Positions 35,216 to 43,750 are shown, numbered from the stretch's first letter. The stretch: 64,000 nt of DNA from Streptomyces achromogenes (GCF_030816715.1 NZ_JAUSYH010000001.1:744001-808000), one strand, 5' to 3'. The notes: a model not told the origin generated them from the letters alone. Program-made: numbers and translations.

Positions 35216-36514
35216 ATGGCGGACGCGAGGAACACGCTGGACGAGGGCGAGCGCCTCAGCGAGGACGCCCTGCGCGCACGGCAGCTGGAGCGCCTGCGCG
35301 CCTCGCTGCGTCACGCGTACGATGGCGTGCCCTTCTACCGCGAGGCCTTCGACAAGGCCGGCGTCCACCCCGACGACTGCCGCGACCTCGGTGACCTGGC
35401 CCGGTTCCCCTTCACCGGCAAGGCCGACCTGCGCGCGCACTACCCATACGGAATGTTCGCCGTCCCCAGGGAGCGGATCCGCCGCATCCACGCCTCCAGC
35501 GGCACCACCGGCCGGCCGACGGTCGTCGGCTACACGGACGCCGACCTGTCCCTGTGGGCGGACCTGGTGGCCCGATCGATCCGCGCCGCGGGCGGCCGGC
35601 CGGGCGACACGGTCCATGTGGCGTACGGCTACGGCCTGTTCACCGGTGGCCTCGGCGCGCACTGCGGCGCCGAACGCCTCGGCTGCACGGTGATCCCCGC
35701 GTCCGGCGGAATGACGTCCCGTCAGGTCCAGTTGATCCAGGACCTCGAGCCCCGGGTCATCATGGTGACCCCGTCCTACATGCTGACCCTGCTGGACGAG
35801 TTCGAGCGGCAAGGCGTCGATCCGCGCTCCACCTCGCTGCGGGTGGGGATCTTCGGCGCCGAACCCTGGACCGAGCGGATGCGGCAGGAGATCGAGCAGC
35901 GGTTCGCGATCGACGCGGTCGACATCTACGGGCTGTCGGAGGTGATCGGCCCGGGGGTGGCGCAGGAGTGCGTGGAGACCAAGGACGGGCTGCACATCTG
36001 GGAGGACCATTTCTTCCCCGAGGTGGTCGACCCGGTCACGGGCGAGGTCCTGCCGGAGGGCGCGGAGGGCGAGTTGGTGTTCACCTCGCTCACCAAGGAG
36101 GCCATGCCCGTCGTCCGCTACCGCACCCGGGACCTGACCCGGCTGCTGCCGGGGACGGCCCGGGTCTTCCGCCGCATGGCGAAGGTGACCGGCCGCAGCG
36201 ACGACATGGTCATCCTGCGCGGGGTGAACCTCTTCCCCACCCAGATCGAGGAGATCGTGCTGCGGACTCCGGCCGTGGCGCCCCACTTCCAGCTCCGGCT
36301 GACCCGGGAGGGCCGCCTCGACGCCCTCACGGTCCGCGCGGAGGCCCGCCGCGACGCCACGCCCGCCGACCGCGACACGGCCGCCCGGGCGATCGCGTCG
36401 GCGGTGAAGGACGGCATCGGCGTGTCCGCCGCCGTGGAGATCGTCGACCCCGAGTCGCTGGAGCGGTCGGTGGGCAAGATCAGGCGGATCGTGGACCTGC
36501 GGCCCCGGGAGTGA
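35216..36514 (+). CDS. paaK: Phenylacetate-CoA ligase family protein (PaaK type)
   Basis: A 432-residue adenylate-forming ligase of the short PaaK class. RLRASLRHAYDGVPFYREAFDKAGVHPDD is the typical opening, FTGKADLRAHYPYGMF follows, and IHASSGTTGRPTVVGYTDADL is the A3 phosphate loop. HVAYGYGLFTGGLGAHCGAERLG and VIPASGGMTSRQVQLIQD are PaaK hallmarks. DIYGLSEVIGPGVAQEC is A5, YRTRDLTRLLPG is A7, and the C-terminal ILRGVNLFPTQIEEIVL and VGKIRRIVDL complete it. It activates phenylacetate or a similar aromatic acid; no paaA-E genes are in the window, so the acid could differ. The gene has its own palindrome-bearing promoter. Confidence 0.9.
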   Translation: MADARNTLDEGERLSEDALRARQLERLRASLRHAYDGVPFYREAFDKAGVHPDDCRDLGDLARFPFTGKADLRAHYPYGMFAVPRERIRRIHASSGTTGRPTVVGYTDADLSLWADLVARSIRAAGGRPGDTVHVAYGYGLFTGGLGAHCGAERLGCTVIPASGGMTSRQVQLIQDLEPRVIMVTPSYMLTLLDEFERQGVDPRSTSLRVGIFGAEPWTERMRQEIEQRFAIDAVDIYGLSEVIGPGVAQECVETKDGLHIWEDHFFPEVVDPVTGEVLPEGAEGELVFTSLTKEAMPVVRYRTRDLTRLLPGTARVFRRMAKVTGRSDDMVILRGVNLFPTQIEEIVLRTPAVAPHFQLRLTREGRLDALTVRAEARRDATPADRDTAARAIASAVKDGIGVSAAVEIVDPESLERSVGKIRRIVDLRPRE

Positions 36515-36529
36515 CGAGATCCGCGCGGT

Positions 36530-38029
36530 TCACGAGCCCAAGCGCTCGCGCAGTTCCCGCTTGAGGATCTTCCCGCTGGCGTTGCGCGGGAGTTCGTCGA
36601 CGAAGACCACCCACTTGGGGGCCTTGAACGACGGGAGCTTTTCGCGGGCGTACGCGATGAGCTCCTCCTCGGTCACCTGGCCGCGCGCGACCACCACCGC
36701 GGTCACCGCCTCGATCCACCTCTCGTCGGGCAGCCCGATCACCGCGGCCTCCGCGACGGCGTCGTGGGCGTACAGCGCGTCCTCGACCTGGCGTGAGGCG
36801 ACCAGCACGCCACCGGTGTTGATGACGTCCTTCACCCGGTCGACGATCGTGAAGTAGCCGTAGGCGTCGCGCACGGCGAGGTCGCCGGAGCGGAACCAGC
36901 CGTCACGGAAGGCCGCGGCGGTCTCCTCGGGCTTGTCCCAGTAGCCCTCGCACAGTTGCGGGGAGCGGTAGACGATCTCGCCGGGCGTGCCGTCGGGGAC
37001 GTCTGCCCCGTCCTCGTCGACGACCCGGGCGTCCACGAACAGCACCGTGCGCCCGCAGGAGTCCATCCGCCCCTTGTGCTCATCGGGCGCGAGGACGGTG
37101 GCGAGGGGGCCGATCTCGCTCTGCCCGAAGCAGTTGTAGAAGCCGAGCTCGGGCAGGCGTTCGCGCAGCCGCTCCAGCACGGGCACCGGCATGACCGACG
37201 CGCCGTAGTACGCCTTGCGCAGCCCGCTCAGGTCACGCTCGCCGAAGTCGGGACGGCCCGCCAGCGCGATCCACACGGTCGGCGGCGCGAACAGGCTGTC
37301 GACGCGGTCCGCCTCGATCAGGTCGAGGAGACGGTCGCCGTCGGGGGCGTCCAGCACGAGGTTGGTCGCGCCGACCGCGAGGTAGGGCAGCAGGAACACG
37401 TGCATCTGCGCCGAGTGGTACAGCGGCAGGGAGTGCGCGGGACGGTCGCCGGCGCTCAGGTCGAGGGCGGCGATGGCGCTCAGGTACTCGTGCACCAGGG
37501 CGCGGTGCGTCATCATCGCGCCCTTCGGCAGGGCCGTCGTGCCGGACGTGTAGAGCAGCTGCACCAGGTCCTCGGGGCGCGGCTCGGGGCCGTCGTACGG
37601 GTCGGCCGCGGGCAGCAGCGCCAGCAACGAGTCCTCGGCGTCGCGCAGGGCCGACGTGCGCACGCCGTCGGGGAGCCGGGCCGCGAGGTCGGGGTCGGCG
37701 AGAACCAGCGTGCTGCCCGACTGGCGCACGATGTACGCCAGGTCGTCGCCGGTGAGGTTCTGGTTCACGGGGACGTGGACCAGGCCGGCACGGGCGCAGG
37801 CGAGGAACGCGATGAGGTAGGCGTCGGAGTTGTGGCCGTACGCGCCCACCCGGTCGCCGGGGGCGAGGCCGGCGCCGAGCAGGACGCTCGCCGCGCGCGA
37901 GACGGCGTCGTCGAGTTCCTCGTAGGTCCAGGTGCGGTCGCGGTATTCGATCGCGACGCGCGCCGGGGTGCGGCGGGCGCTGCGCCGCAGCACCCCGTCG
38001 ACCGTGCTGCCGTGTCCGGGCGTCGTCAT
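36530..38029 (-). CDS. Fatty-acyl/aryl-CoA synthetase (AMP-forming)
   Basis: A 499-residue ligase: VDGVLRRSARRTPARVAIEYRDRTWTYEEL begins it, A3 is LLYTSGTTALPKGAMMTHRAL, LPLYHSAQMHVFLLPYLAVG follows, A5 is NCFGQSEIGPLAT, A7 is WFRSGDLAVRDAYGYF, A8 is DRVKDVINTGGVLVASRQVEDAL and A10 is NASGKILKREL. The P-loop ending TALPKGAMMTH is that of acyl-CoA synthetases of the FadD class. It converges with the PaaK-like gene (15 bases apart). The 168 bases upstream to the truncated IS copy are GC-rich with no gene. The substrate is unknown. Confidence 0.92.
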   Translation of the reverse strand: MTTPGHGSTVDGVLRRSARRTPARVAIEYRDRTWTYEELDDAVSRAASVLLGAGLAPGDRVGAYGHNSDAYLIAFLACARAGLVHVPVNQNLTGDDLAYIVRQSGSTLVLADPDLAARLPDGVRTSALRDAEDSLLALLPAADPYDGPEPRPEDLVQLLYTSGTTALPKGAMMTHRALVHEYLSAIAALDLSAGDRPAHSLPLYHSAQMHVFLLPYLAVGATNLVLDAPDGDRLLDLIEADRVDSLFAPPTVWIALAGRPDFGERDLSGLRKAYYGASVMPVPVLERLRERLPELGFYNCFGQSEIGPLATVLAPDEHKGRMDSCGRTVLFVDARVVDEDGADVPDGTPGEIVYRSPQLCEGYWDKPEETAAAFRDGWFRSGDLAVRDAYGYFTIVDRVKDVINTGGVLVASRQVEDALYAHDAVAEAAVIGLPDERWIEAVTAVVVARGQVTEEELIAYAREKLPSFKAPKWVVFVDELPRNASGKILKRELRERLGS

Positions 38030-38197
38030 GACTCATGATCCTCGGGCGGGGGCCGGGGCAGGTCAAGTCGCCGTGACGGGGACGACGGCGCGGCCGGTCC
38101 CGAACACCGGTGGCGGGGGTCCGACCCGGCGCCGGAGCGGCCCGCGGCCGGCCGCCCTCGCCGACCGGGAGGGGCCGTCCTGCCGCCGAACGGCCTA

Positions 38198-38454
38198 AGA
38201 ACTCGCGCAGACAGGCTCGATGGGGTACCTCGGAAGTAGAAGAGGAACAGGGCCTGGTGATCATGGAGTTGCGACGCTCTGTGATCACCGGGAGACCTGT
38301 GCCTGCCTTGCCGTCATGGCTGACCGAACCCCTGTGGGACCAATTCGCGGCGCTGCTGCCACAGCGGCCCGTCTACGCTCCGACCCACCCGCTGGGCTGC
38401 CACCGCACGCGGATCAGTGACCGGGTCATCTTCGACAAGCCGCTGCAACTCCTG
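38198..38454 (+). mobile_element. Truncated copy of an IS5-like insertion sequence (5' 257 bp)
   Basis: It starts with the terminal repeat AGAACTCGCGCA and runs 257 bases, nearly identical to the complement of 40610-40866 in the second copy (two differences seen near 38417-38426). It codes for the first part of the transposase (MELRRSVITGRP, PSWLTEPLWDQFAALLPQRP, DKPLQLL). After 38454 the match stops abruptly and the sequence becomes the 3' flank of the AraC gene. It has lost its other end and cannot move by itself. Confidence 0.88.
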
Positions 38455-38472
38455 TTCTGCCAGTCTTGGAAC

Positions 38473-39159
38473 TCAGGCAGTGCACGGAGTCGCGGCGGGA
38501 CGCCGCCCTGCGGTGAACGCGGCCGGCGGGACACCCATGAAGTGGCGGAACTCGGCCGTCATGTGGGACTGGTCGTAGTAGCCGGCCGTCGCGGCGATGT
38601 CCGACCACCGGCCGGCATCGGCCGCGAGCACGGTGCGAACGCGGTCGATGCGTGCGAAGTGCTTCGGGGACAAGCCGGTGCCGTCGGTGAACAGGGTGTG
38701 CAGGCGGCGCTCACTGATGTGCAACCGGGCCGCGGCCGTGGCGACAGTGGTGCCGACCAGTAGGTGTGCCGCCTCTTCGAGCCGCTCCGGAGGCTCCGGC
38801 CAATCGGCCAATGCTTCTTCGAGAGCGGCGACCGGATCGGCGGCGAGCTGGTCGACGTCCAGACCCGGCAGTTCGCGGAGCGGCAGGGCGCGATCGGCGA
38901 GATCACGCAGCGGACGGCCGAGCAGGGCTTGGGCACGACCCGGCCGCATACGAACCCGCACGCACGAGTGGCCGGGCGCGGCAACGTGATAGGCGGCCCG
39001 GGTGCGGGGGCCCATGACGATCAGCTCACGCTTGTCGCTGCGCAGGAGAAGGGTGGTGGCGTGATCGGGCACGTCGACCGCCGCCGAACCGGCCGCCGTA
39101 GCGACATCTACCCCGGCCACCCAACGAGCAAGGGCAGGCGGCATGTTGAGAGGGCTCAC
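38473..39159 (-). CDS. AraC-family transcriptional regulator
   Basis: A 228-residue regulator. The N-terminal 120 residues are a sensing part (VPDHATTLLLRSDKRELIVMGPRTRA, GHSCVRVRMRPGRAQALLG). The C-terminal AraC DNA-binding domain holds helix pair one ATAAARLHISERRLHTLFTDGTGLSPKHFARI and pair two SDIAATAGYYDQSHMTAEFRHFMGVPPAAF. The start is GTG 39159 or ATG 39144; no clear ribosome site is seen. It is divergent from the NmrA-like gene with 63 bases between them, so it probably controls that gene. Both lie between inverted IS copies. Confidence 0.9.
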   Translation of the reverse strand: MSPLNMPPALARWVAGVDVATAAGSAAVDVPDHATTLLLRSDKRELIVMGPRTRAAYHVAAPGHSCVRVRMRPGRAQALLGRPLRDLADRALPLRELPGLDVDQLAADPVAALEEALADWPEPPERLEEAAHLLVGTTVATAAARLHISERRLHTLFTDGTGLSPKHFARIDRVRTVLAADAGRWSDIAATAGYYDQSHMTAEFRHFMGVPPAAFTAGRRPAATPCTA

Positions 39160-39222
39160 GCGGCCCACGATAGTGCCGAAACTTCCTATCCCGCGGCGTG
39201 AGAGCGATGCGACCGTCGGGAC

Positions 39223-40026
39223 ATGATCCTTGTTACCGGTGCCACCGGCACCATCGGTAGTCACGTCGTGCGTCTGCTCACCGAGCGGGGCGTGCCGTTT
39301 CGGGCGATGTCCCGCCGCGAGCGGCCCGGCGGGGTGCAGGCCGACTTCGACGACCCGGCGTCGCTGGCACGGGCGGTGGCCGACGTCGACACGGTCTTTC
39401 TCGTGACCGTGCCCCCCGTGCCGACCGCGGACCACGACATCGCCCTGGTGACGGCCGCGCGGGCGGCGGGCGTCCGTAAGGTCGTCAAGCTGTCCGCCAT
39501 CGGCAGCGGCGAGCTGTTCGACGGGGCGACCGTCGGCGCGTGGCACCTCGCCGCGGAGGAGGCGATCGAGGCCAGTGGGCTCGTGTGGACGATGCTCCGC
39601 CCGCCGAGCTTCGCCTCGAACTTCTTGTGGTATCGGGCGCTGATCCAGGCCGGAGAGCCGATCCCGAACCTGGCCGGCGACTCCCGGCAGGCCGTCGTCG
39701 ACCCAAGGGACGTGGCCGCGGTGGCCGTCGCCGCCATGACCAGCGATGCGCACGACGGGCAGCGGTACGACCTGACCGGGCCGGAGCTGCTGACGTTCGC
39801 AGACCAGGCGGCGATTCTGGAGGGCGTGCTGGAACGGCCGGTCAAGATCACCGACACGAATGCGTTCGACCAGTTGCCGGCCGGGATGGTCACCGGCATC
39901 GGCTGGGCGCGCGCCGGCGGTGCGGCCTACGTCACCGACCACGTGCCGCAGGTGCTCGGTCGAACGGCGGGCACGTTCAAGCAGTGGGCACGCGACCACC
40001 GGGAGGCGTTCGCGTCAATGCCGTAA
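39223..40026 (+). CDS. NmrA/NAD(P)-binding SDR-like protein
   Basis: A 267-residue atypical short-chain dehydrogenase. MILVTGATGTIGSHVVRLLTERG is the GxxGxxG loop, VPFRAMSRRERPGGVQADFDD and VDTVFLVTVPP follow, then VVKLSAIGSGELFDG and WTMLRPPSFASNFLWY. The active-site YxxxK is absent, as in NmrA and quinone-reductase (QorB-like) relatives, which bind NAD(P) and sense redox state or reduce quinones. It is paired with a divergent AraC regulator, a layout common for mobile regulator-reductase modules. The gene ends 40 bases before a tRNA-like fragment. Confidence 0.9.
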   Translation: MILVTGATGTIGSHVVRLLTERGVPFRAMSRRERPGGVQADFDDPASLARAVADVDTVFLVTVPPVPTADHDIALVTAARAAGVRKVVKLSAIGSGELFDGATVGAWHLAAEEAIEASGLVWTMLRPPSFASNFLWYRALIQAGEPIPNLAGDSRQAVVDPRDVAAVAVAAMTSDAHDGQRYDLTGPELLTFADQAAILEGVLERPVKITDTNAFDQLPAGMVTGIGWARAGGAAYVTDHVPQVLGRTAGTFKQWARDHREAFASMP

Positions 40027-40065
40027 CCCACCGCCGCCGACGGCCGCCAGGCTCTCGGGCAAGAG

Positions 40066-40110
40066 GCCCTCGTAGCTCAAGGGACAGAGCCCGTTCTCCT
40101 TCGGTGCTTC
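40066..40110 (+). tRNA. 5' fragment resembling tRNA-Arg(CCU); not a complete tRNA
   Basis: GCCCTCGTAGCTCAAGGGAC followed by AGAGC reproduces the acceptor 5' strand and the D-arm of actinobacterial tRNA-Arg(CCU). CTCCT follows at the anticodon position. After that no matching anticodon 3' arm, TpsiC arm (GGTTCGAATCC) or acceptor 3' strand exists before the IS end at 40133. It is best read as a leftover attachment-site-like piece, not a working tRNA. Confidence 0.5.
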
Positions 40111-40132
40111 TGGTGCGTCGCCGGAGCCGGTG

Positions 40133-40866
40133 AGAACTCGCGCAATTGGGGGCGGGGTCATGGTCGCCGGGTGGGGCGGTCGTCCCAGCGGTGAGTGGTC
40201 CAGGCGCGGCGAACGAGGCTACGCACGGTGATGTCGTCGGGCAGCGGACCCAGGCCGTCAGAAGGTCCAGGGTCGGGGCGGGCAGCGGCGAGTCGTGGCA
40301 GTTCGCTCCGGCCAGGACGCGGCCCAGCGGGATGCCGTAGCCGTCTGTCATCCCCGAGCGTTCGAGGCCCTGTTTGCCCCGGTCGACCGGTGAGCGTCCA
40401 GCGGCTTCTCCGCCTCCGGGTGCCTTGGTGATCGACCCGTCGATGGCGACCTGGTCCAGAACGAGGCCGACGATGCGGTGGTACGCCTCCAGAGCGATGT
40501 GCCGGAGCCGGGCGAAGACGCCGAGCCGGATCCACTCGTCACGGCGGTTGCGAATCGTGGTGGCCGAGCAGGTGGTGTCCGCCAGGGCTTCGTAGGAGCA
40601 GCCGAAGCGCAGGAGTTGCAGCGGCTTGTCGAAGATGATCCGGTCGCTGATCCGCGTGCGGTGGCAGCCCAGCGGGTGGGTCGGAGCGTAGACGGGCCGC
40701 TGCGGAAGCAGCGCCGCGAATTGGTCCCACAAGGGTTCGGTCAGCCATGACGGCAAGGCAGGCACAGGTCTCCCGGTGATCACAGAGCGTCGCAACTCCA
40801 TGATCACCAGGCCCTGTTCCTCTTCTACTTCCGAGGTACCCCATCGAGCCTGTCTGCGCGAGTTCT
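40133..40866 (-). mobile_element. IS5-like insertion sequence, internally deleted copy
   Basis: The ends are perfect 12-bp inverted repeats AGAACTCGCGCA (40133-40144) and TGCGCGAGTTCT (40855-40866). GAGCCGGT occurs outside both ends (40124-40131 and 40867-40874) as a probable 8-bp target duplication, one base off on the left. The 734-bp length is below the 850-950 bp of intact relatives because the middle of the transposase gene is missing. It is inverted relative to the truncated copy at 38198. Confidence 0.9.
40158..40801 (-). pseudogene. IS5-family transposase, frameshifted and internally deleted
   Basis: From ATG 40801: MELRRSVITGRPVPALPSW, LWDQFAALLPQRP, SDRIIFDKPLQLLRFGCSYEALADTTCS, then the DDE-domain start LVLDQVAIDGSITKAPGGG (first catalytic Asp), GYGIPLGRVLAGANCHDSP. 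Near 40257 the frame slips by one base (LDLLTAW where LDLLDGLG is expected). The second frame reads DGLGPLPDDITVRSLVRRAW, where the usual HLDAGYDS block and everything up to the last helix is missing. The second Asp and the Glu of the DDE site are gone, so the protein is dead. Confidence 0.88.
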
Positions 40867-41090
40867 GAGCCGGTCTTCGCCGAGGGGGCCGCCCCGGCGA
40901 CTCCGCCGAACGACCCGATCCGGCCCACGCCACGAGGCGTCACCGAGGCCCGCCGCCGAACGGCAGGGGGCGGCCTCCCGTCGAGGGGCCGGGGCCCGCC
41001 GCCGTCGCCCGGCGGGCGGGGCGGGCTCACGCCGAACGGCCGGGGGCAGCCTTCCGGCGAGGGGCGGTCGCCGTGCCCGGCCGGGCACGC
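40867..41090. other. GC-rich non-coding stretch after the IS
   Basis: CGCCGAACGGC-type motifs recur here (about 40958 and 41030) and once left of the truncated IS copy (about 38185). The two flanks may thus have been one intergenic region before the insertion. No gene is visible. Confidence 0.5.
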
Positions 41091-42644
41091 TTACATCGGG
41101 CGGGTCCGGCCCTCCCAGTACGGCTCCCGCAGCCGCCGCTTGTACAGCTTGCCGTTGGGGTCACGGGGCATCTCGGCGATGAAGTCGATGCTCCGGGGCC
41201 GCTTGTAGCCGGCCAGCCGGTCGGCGCAGTGGTCGAGGAGGGCGGCGGCCAGGGCGGGTCCGGGCTCGTGGCCGGGCGCCGGTTCGACGACGGCCTTCAC
41301 CTGCTCGCCCCAGTCGTCGTGCGGGATGCCGAAGACGGCCGCGTCGGCGACGGCCGGGTGGGCTAGCAGGGCGGACTCGATCTCGGCGGGGTAGATGTTG
41401 ACGCCGCCGGAGATGATCATGTCGATCTTGCGGTCGCGGAGGAACAGGTAGCCGTCCTCGTCGAGCACGCCGAGGTCGCCGACGGTGAAGAAGTCGCCGA
41501 TGCGGTTCTTCCGGGTCTTGTCCTCGTCCTTGTGGTAGGCGAAGCCGCCCGTCGTCATCTTCATGTACACGGTGCCGAGTTCACCGGCCGGCAGCCGCTC
41601 GCCCGCGTCGTCGAAGATGGCCAACTCGCTGATGGGCCAGGCCTTTCCGACCGTGCCGGGCTTCTTCAGCCAGTCCTCGGCCGTGGCGAACGCGCCGCCG
41701 CCCTCGCTGGCCGCGTAGTACTCCTCGACGCAGTGGCCCCACCAGTCGATCATCGCCCGTTTCACGTGGTCGGGGCAGGGCGCGGCGCCATGGATGGCGT
41801 GCCGCATGGACGACACGTCGTAGCGCGCCCGCACCTCCTCGGGGAGGGCGAGCAGCCGGTGGAACTGGGTGGGGACCATGTGGGTGTGGGTGCAGCGGTG
41901 GCCGTCGATGAGCCGCAGCATCCCCTCGGGCGTCCATTTGTCCATCAGGACCAGCCGGTGCCCGATGTGCAGGGACGCGCCCGCGAACTGGAGCACCGCC
42001 GTGTGGTAGAGCGGCGAGCAGACGAGGTGCACGTTGTCGTCGAAGGGCTTGATGCCGAAGATGCCGAGAAAGCCGCCGAGGTAGGCCTCCTCGGGCAGTT
42101 TGCCGGGCAGCGGCCGCCGGATGCCGCGCGGGCGGCCCGTCGTGCCCGAGGTGTAGTTCATGACCCAGCCGAGGGTGCGGTCGGAGGGCGGCGATCCGGG
42201 TTGGCCGGCGAGGAGTTCGGCGTACGGCCGGAACCCGTCGATCCCACCGACGGCGTACCGCCGGCCGGCGGGCAGGCCGGCCTCGTCGGCGGCGCGGCGG
42301 GCCTGGTCGGCGAAGCGCCCGTGGGCCAGCAGCACCTTCGCTCCGGAGTCGGAGACGATCCAGGCGATCTCGGGGCCCGTCAGATGGTGGTTGACCGGGA
42401 CCAGGTAGAAGCCGGCCTGGCTGGCGGCGAGATGGGCGGTGAAGAACTCGGCCGAGTTGGGCAGGACGACGGCGAAGGCGTCGCCGCGTTCCAGTCCGGC
42501 GGCGCGCAGACCGTGCACGAGCCGGTTGGCGGCGGCGTGCAGGCGTCCGGCGGTCCATTCCTCGCCGTCCGGGGCGATCAGGACGACGCGGTCGGGGTCC
42601 TGGGCCGCCTGGGCCCAGAATCCGGCGGGGGGTGTGCTGGTCAC
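41091..42644 (-). CDS. Acyl-CoA synthetase (AMP-forming), FadD-type
   Basis: A 517-residue ligase starting at GTG 42644 (GGAAGGAG upstream). It begins WAQAAQDPDRVVLIAPDGEEWTAGRLHAAANR. A3 is VMNYTSGTTGRPRGIRRPLPG, CSPLYHTAVLQFAGASLHIG follows, A5 is EYYAASEGGGAF, A7 is FFTVGDLGVLDEDGYLFL, A8 is DRKIDMIISGGVNIYPAEIESALLAHP and A10 is PRDPNGKLYKRRL. The SGTTGRPRGI loop and NIYPAEIE motif are those of FadD12/FadD19-side relatives used with steroid-type or branched acids. Its start overlaps the stop of the NMO gene (GTGA), so the two form an operon with the NMO gene first. Confidence 0.9.
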   Translation of the reverse strand: MTSTPPAGFWAQAAQDPDRVVLIAPDGEEWTAGRLHAAANRLVHGLRAAGLERGDAFAVVLPNSAEFFTAHLAASQAGFYLVPVNHHLTGPEIAWIVSDSGAKVLLAHGRFADQARRAADEAGLPAGRRYAVGGIDGFRPYAELLAGQPGSPPSDRTLGWVMNYTSGTTGRPRGIRRPLPGKLPEEAYLGGFLGIFGIKPFDDNVHLVCSPLYHTAVLQFAGASLHIGHRLVLMDKWTPEGMLRLIDGHRCTHTHMVPTQFHRLLALPEEVRARYDVSSMRHAIHGAAPCPDHVKRAMIDWWGHCVEEYYAASEGGGAFATAEDWLKKPGTVGKAWPISELAIFDDAGERLPAGELGTVYMKMTTGGFAYHKDEDKTRKNRIGDFFTVGDLGVLDEDGYLFLRDRKIDMIISGGVNIYPAEIESALLAHPAVADAAVFGIPHDDWGEQVKAVVEPAPGHEPGPALAAALLDHCADRLAGYKRPRSIDFIAEMPRDPNGKLYKRRLREPYWEGRTRPM

Positions 42645-43750
42645 TGGCCGCTCCTTCCGGCGATGCGGTTGACGCGGTCGACGGCTTGCTCGAAACCGCG
42701 GGTGAGGTCGTCGAAGACCTCCTGCACGCTGCGGACTTCGTTCATCCGGCCGACGATCTGGCCGACCGGGGTGCCGAGCAGGGGGTCGACCTCGTACTTC
42801 TGGATGCGGGAGACGGCCTCGGCGACGAGCAGGCCCTGCAGGGGCATCGGGAGGGTGCCGGGCCCGTCGGGGCCGTCCCAGGCGTCGGTCCACTCGGTGC
42901 GCAGCTGGCGGGCGGGCTTGCCGGTCAGCGCGCGGGAACGGACCGTGTCGCCGGAGCCCGCCGCGAGAAGCTTGCGGGTGAGGGCGGGTGAGTGCAGGTC
43001 GGCCTCGGCGGTGGTCAGCCAGAGCGACCCGAGCCAGACGCCCTGGGCGCCCAGCGCGAGGGCGGCGGCGATCTGCCGCCCGCTGCCGATGCCGCCGGCG
43101 GCGAGGACCGGCAGCGGTGCGACGGCGTCCACGGCCTCCGGGGTGAGCACCATGGAGGCGATCTCGCCGGTGTGACCGCCCGCCTCGTATCCCTGGGCGA
43201 CGACGATGTCGATGCCGGCGTCCCTGTGCTTGCGGGCGTGCCGGGCGCTGCCGGCCAGCGCGGCGACGAGGACGCCCCGCTCGTGGGCGCGGGCGACGAC
43301 GTCGGCCGGCGGTGAGCCGAGGGCGTTGGCCAGCAGCCGGATCGGGTAGTCGAAGGCGACGTCGAGCTGGCTGCGGGCGACCTGTTCCATCCAGCCGGTG
43401 ATCCGCCACCCGGAGGCCTCGCCCTCGGCCAGCTCGGGCACCCCGTAGGTGGCGAGGGTGTCGCGCACGAACTGCCGGTGCCCCTCGGGGATCATCGCCT
43501 CGACGTCGGCCTCGGTCACCCCTTCGACCTTCTTGGCGGGCATGACGACGTCGAGCCCGTAGGGCCGGCCGCCGACATGCGCCTCGATCCAGTCGAGGTC
43601 GCGTTTGAGGTCGTCGGGGTCGGTGTAGCGGACCGCGCCGAGCACGCCGAAGCCGCCCGCGCGGCTGATGGCCGCGGCGACCGCGGGGAACGGCGTGAAG
43701 CCGAAGACGGCGTGCTCGACTCCCAGTTGTGTGCTCAGCTCCGTCTGCAT
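42641..43750 (-). CDS. Nitronate monooxygenase-fold FMN protein (IpdC-like possibility)
   Basis: A 369-residue FMN TIM-barrel protein of the NPD/2-nitropropane dioxygenase family: FGFTPFPAVAAAISRAGGFGVLGAVRYTDPDD opens, ALAGSARHARKHRDAGIDIVVAQGYEAGGHTGEIASM holds the GGH active-site motif, and LPVLAAGGIGSGRQIAAALALGAQGVWLGSLWLTT is the phosphate-binding loop. In CoA-ester clusters this fold includes enoyl reductases; in mycobacterial steroid degradation the NMO-like Rv3553 (IpdC) acts on HIP-derived CoA thioesters. Being the first gene of an operon with an acyl-CoA ligase supports a CoA substrate rather than nitronate. A palindrome lies 43-59 bases upstream. Confidence 0.88.
   Translation of the reverse strand: MQTELSTQLGVEHAVFGFTPFPAVAAAISRAGGFGVLGAVRYTDPDDLKRDLDWIEAHVGGRPYGLDVVMPAKKVEGVTEADVEAMIPEGHRQFVRDTLATYGVPELAEGEASGWRITGWMEQVARSQLDVAFDYPIRLLANALGSPPADVVARAHERGVLVAALAGSARHARKHRDAGIDIVVAQGYEAGGHTGEIASMVLTPEAVDAVAPLPVLAAGGIGSGRQIAAALALGAQGVWLGSLWLTTAEADLHSPALTRKLLAAGSGDTVRSRALTGKPARQLRTEWTDAWDGPDGPGTLPMPLQGLLVAEAVSRIQKYEVDPLLGTPVGQIVGRMNEVRSVQEVFDDLTRGFEQAVDRVNRIAGRSGQ

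Noticed and set aside
40066..40132. Complete tRNA gene
   Set aside because: Only the 5' arm and D-arm fit. No TpsiC arm and no closing acceptor strand are present before the IS end.
38198..40866. Possible composite transposon able to move as a unit
   Set aside because: The left IS copy has only one terminal repeat and the right transposase is dead. Movement would need help and a second outer end that is not there.
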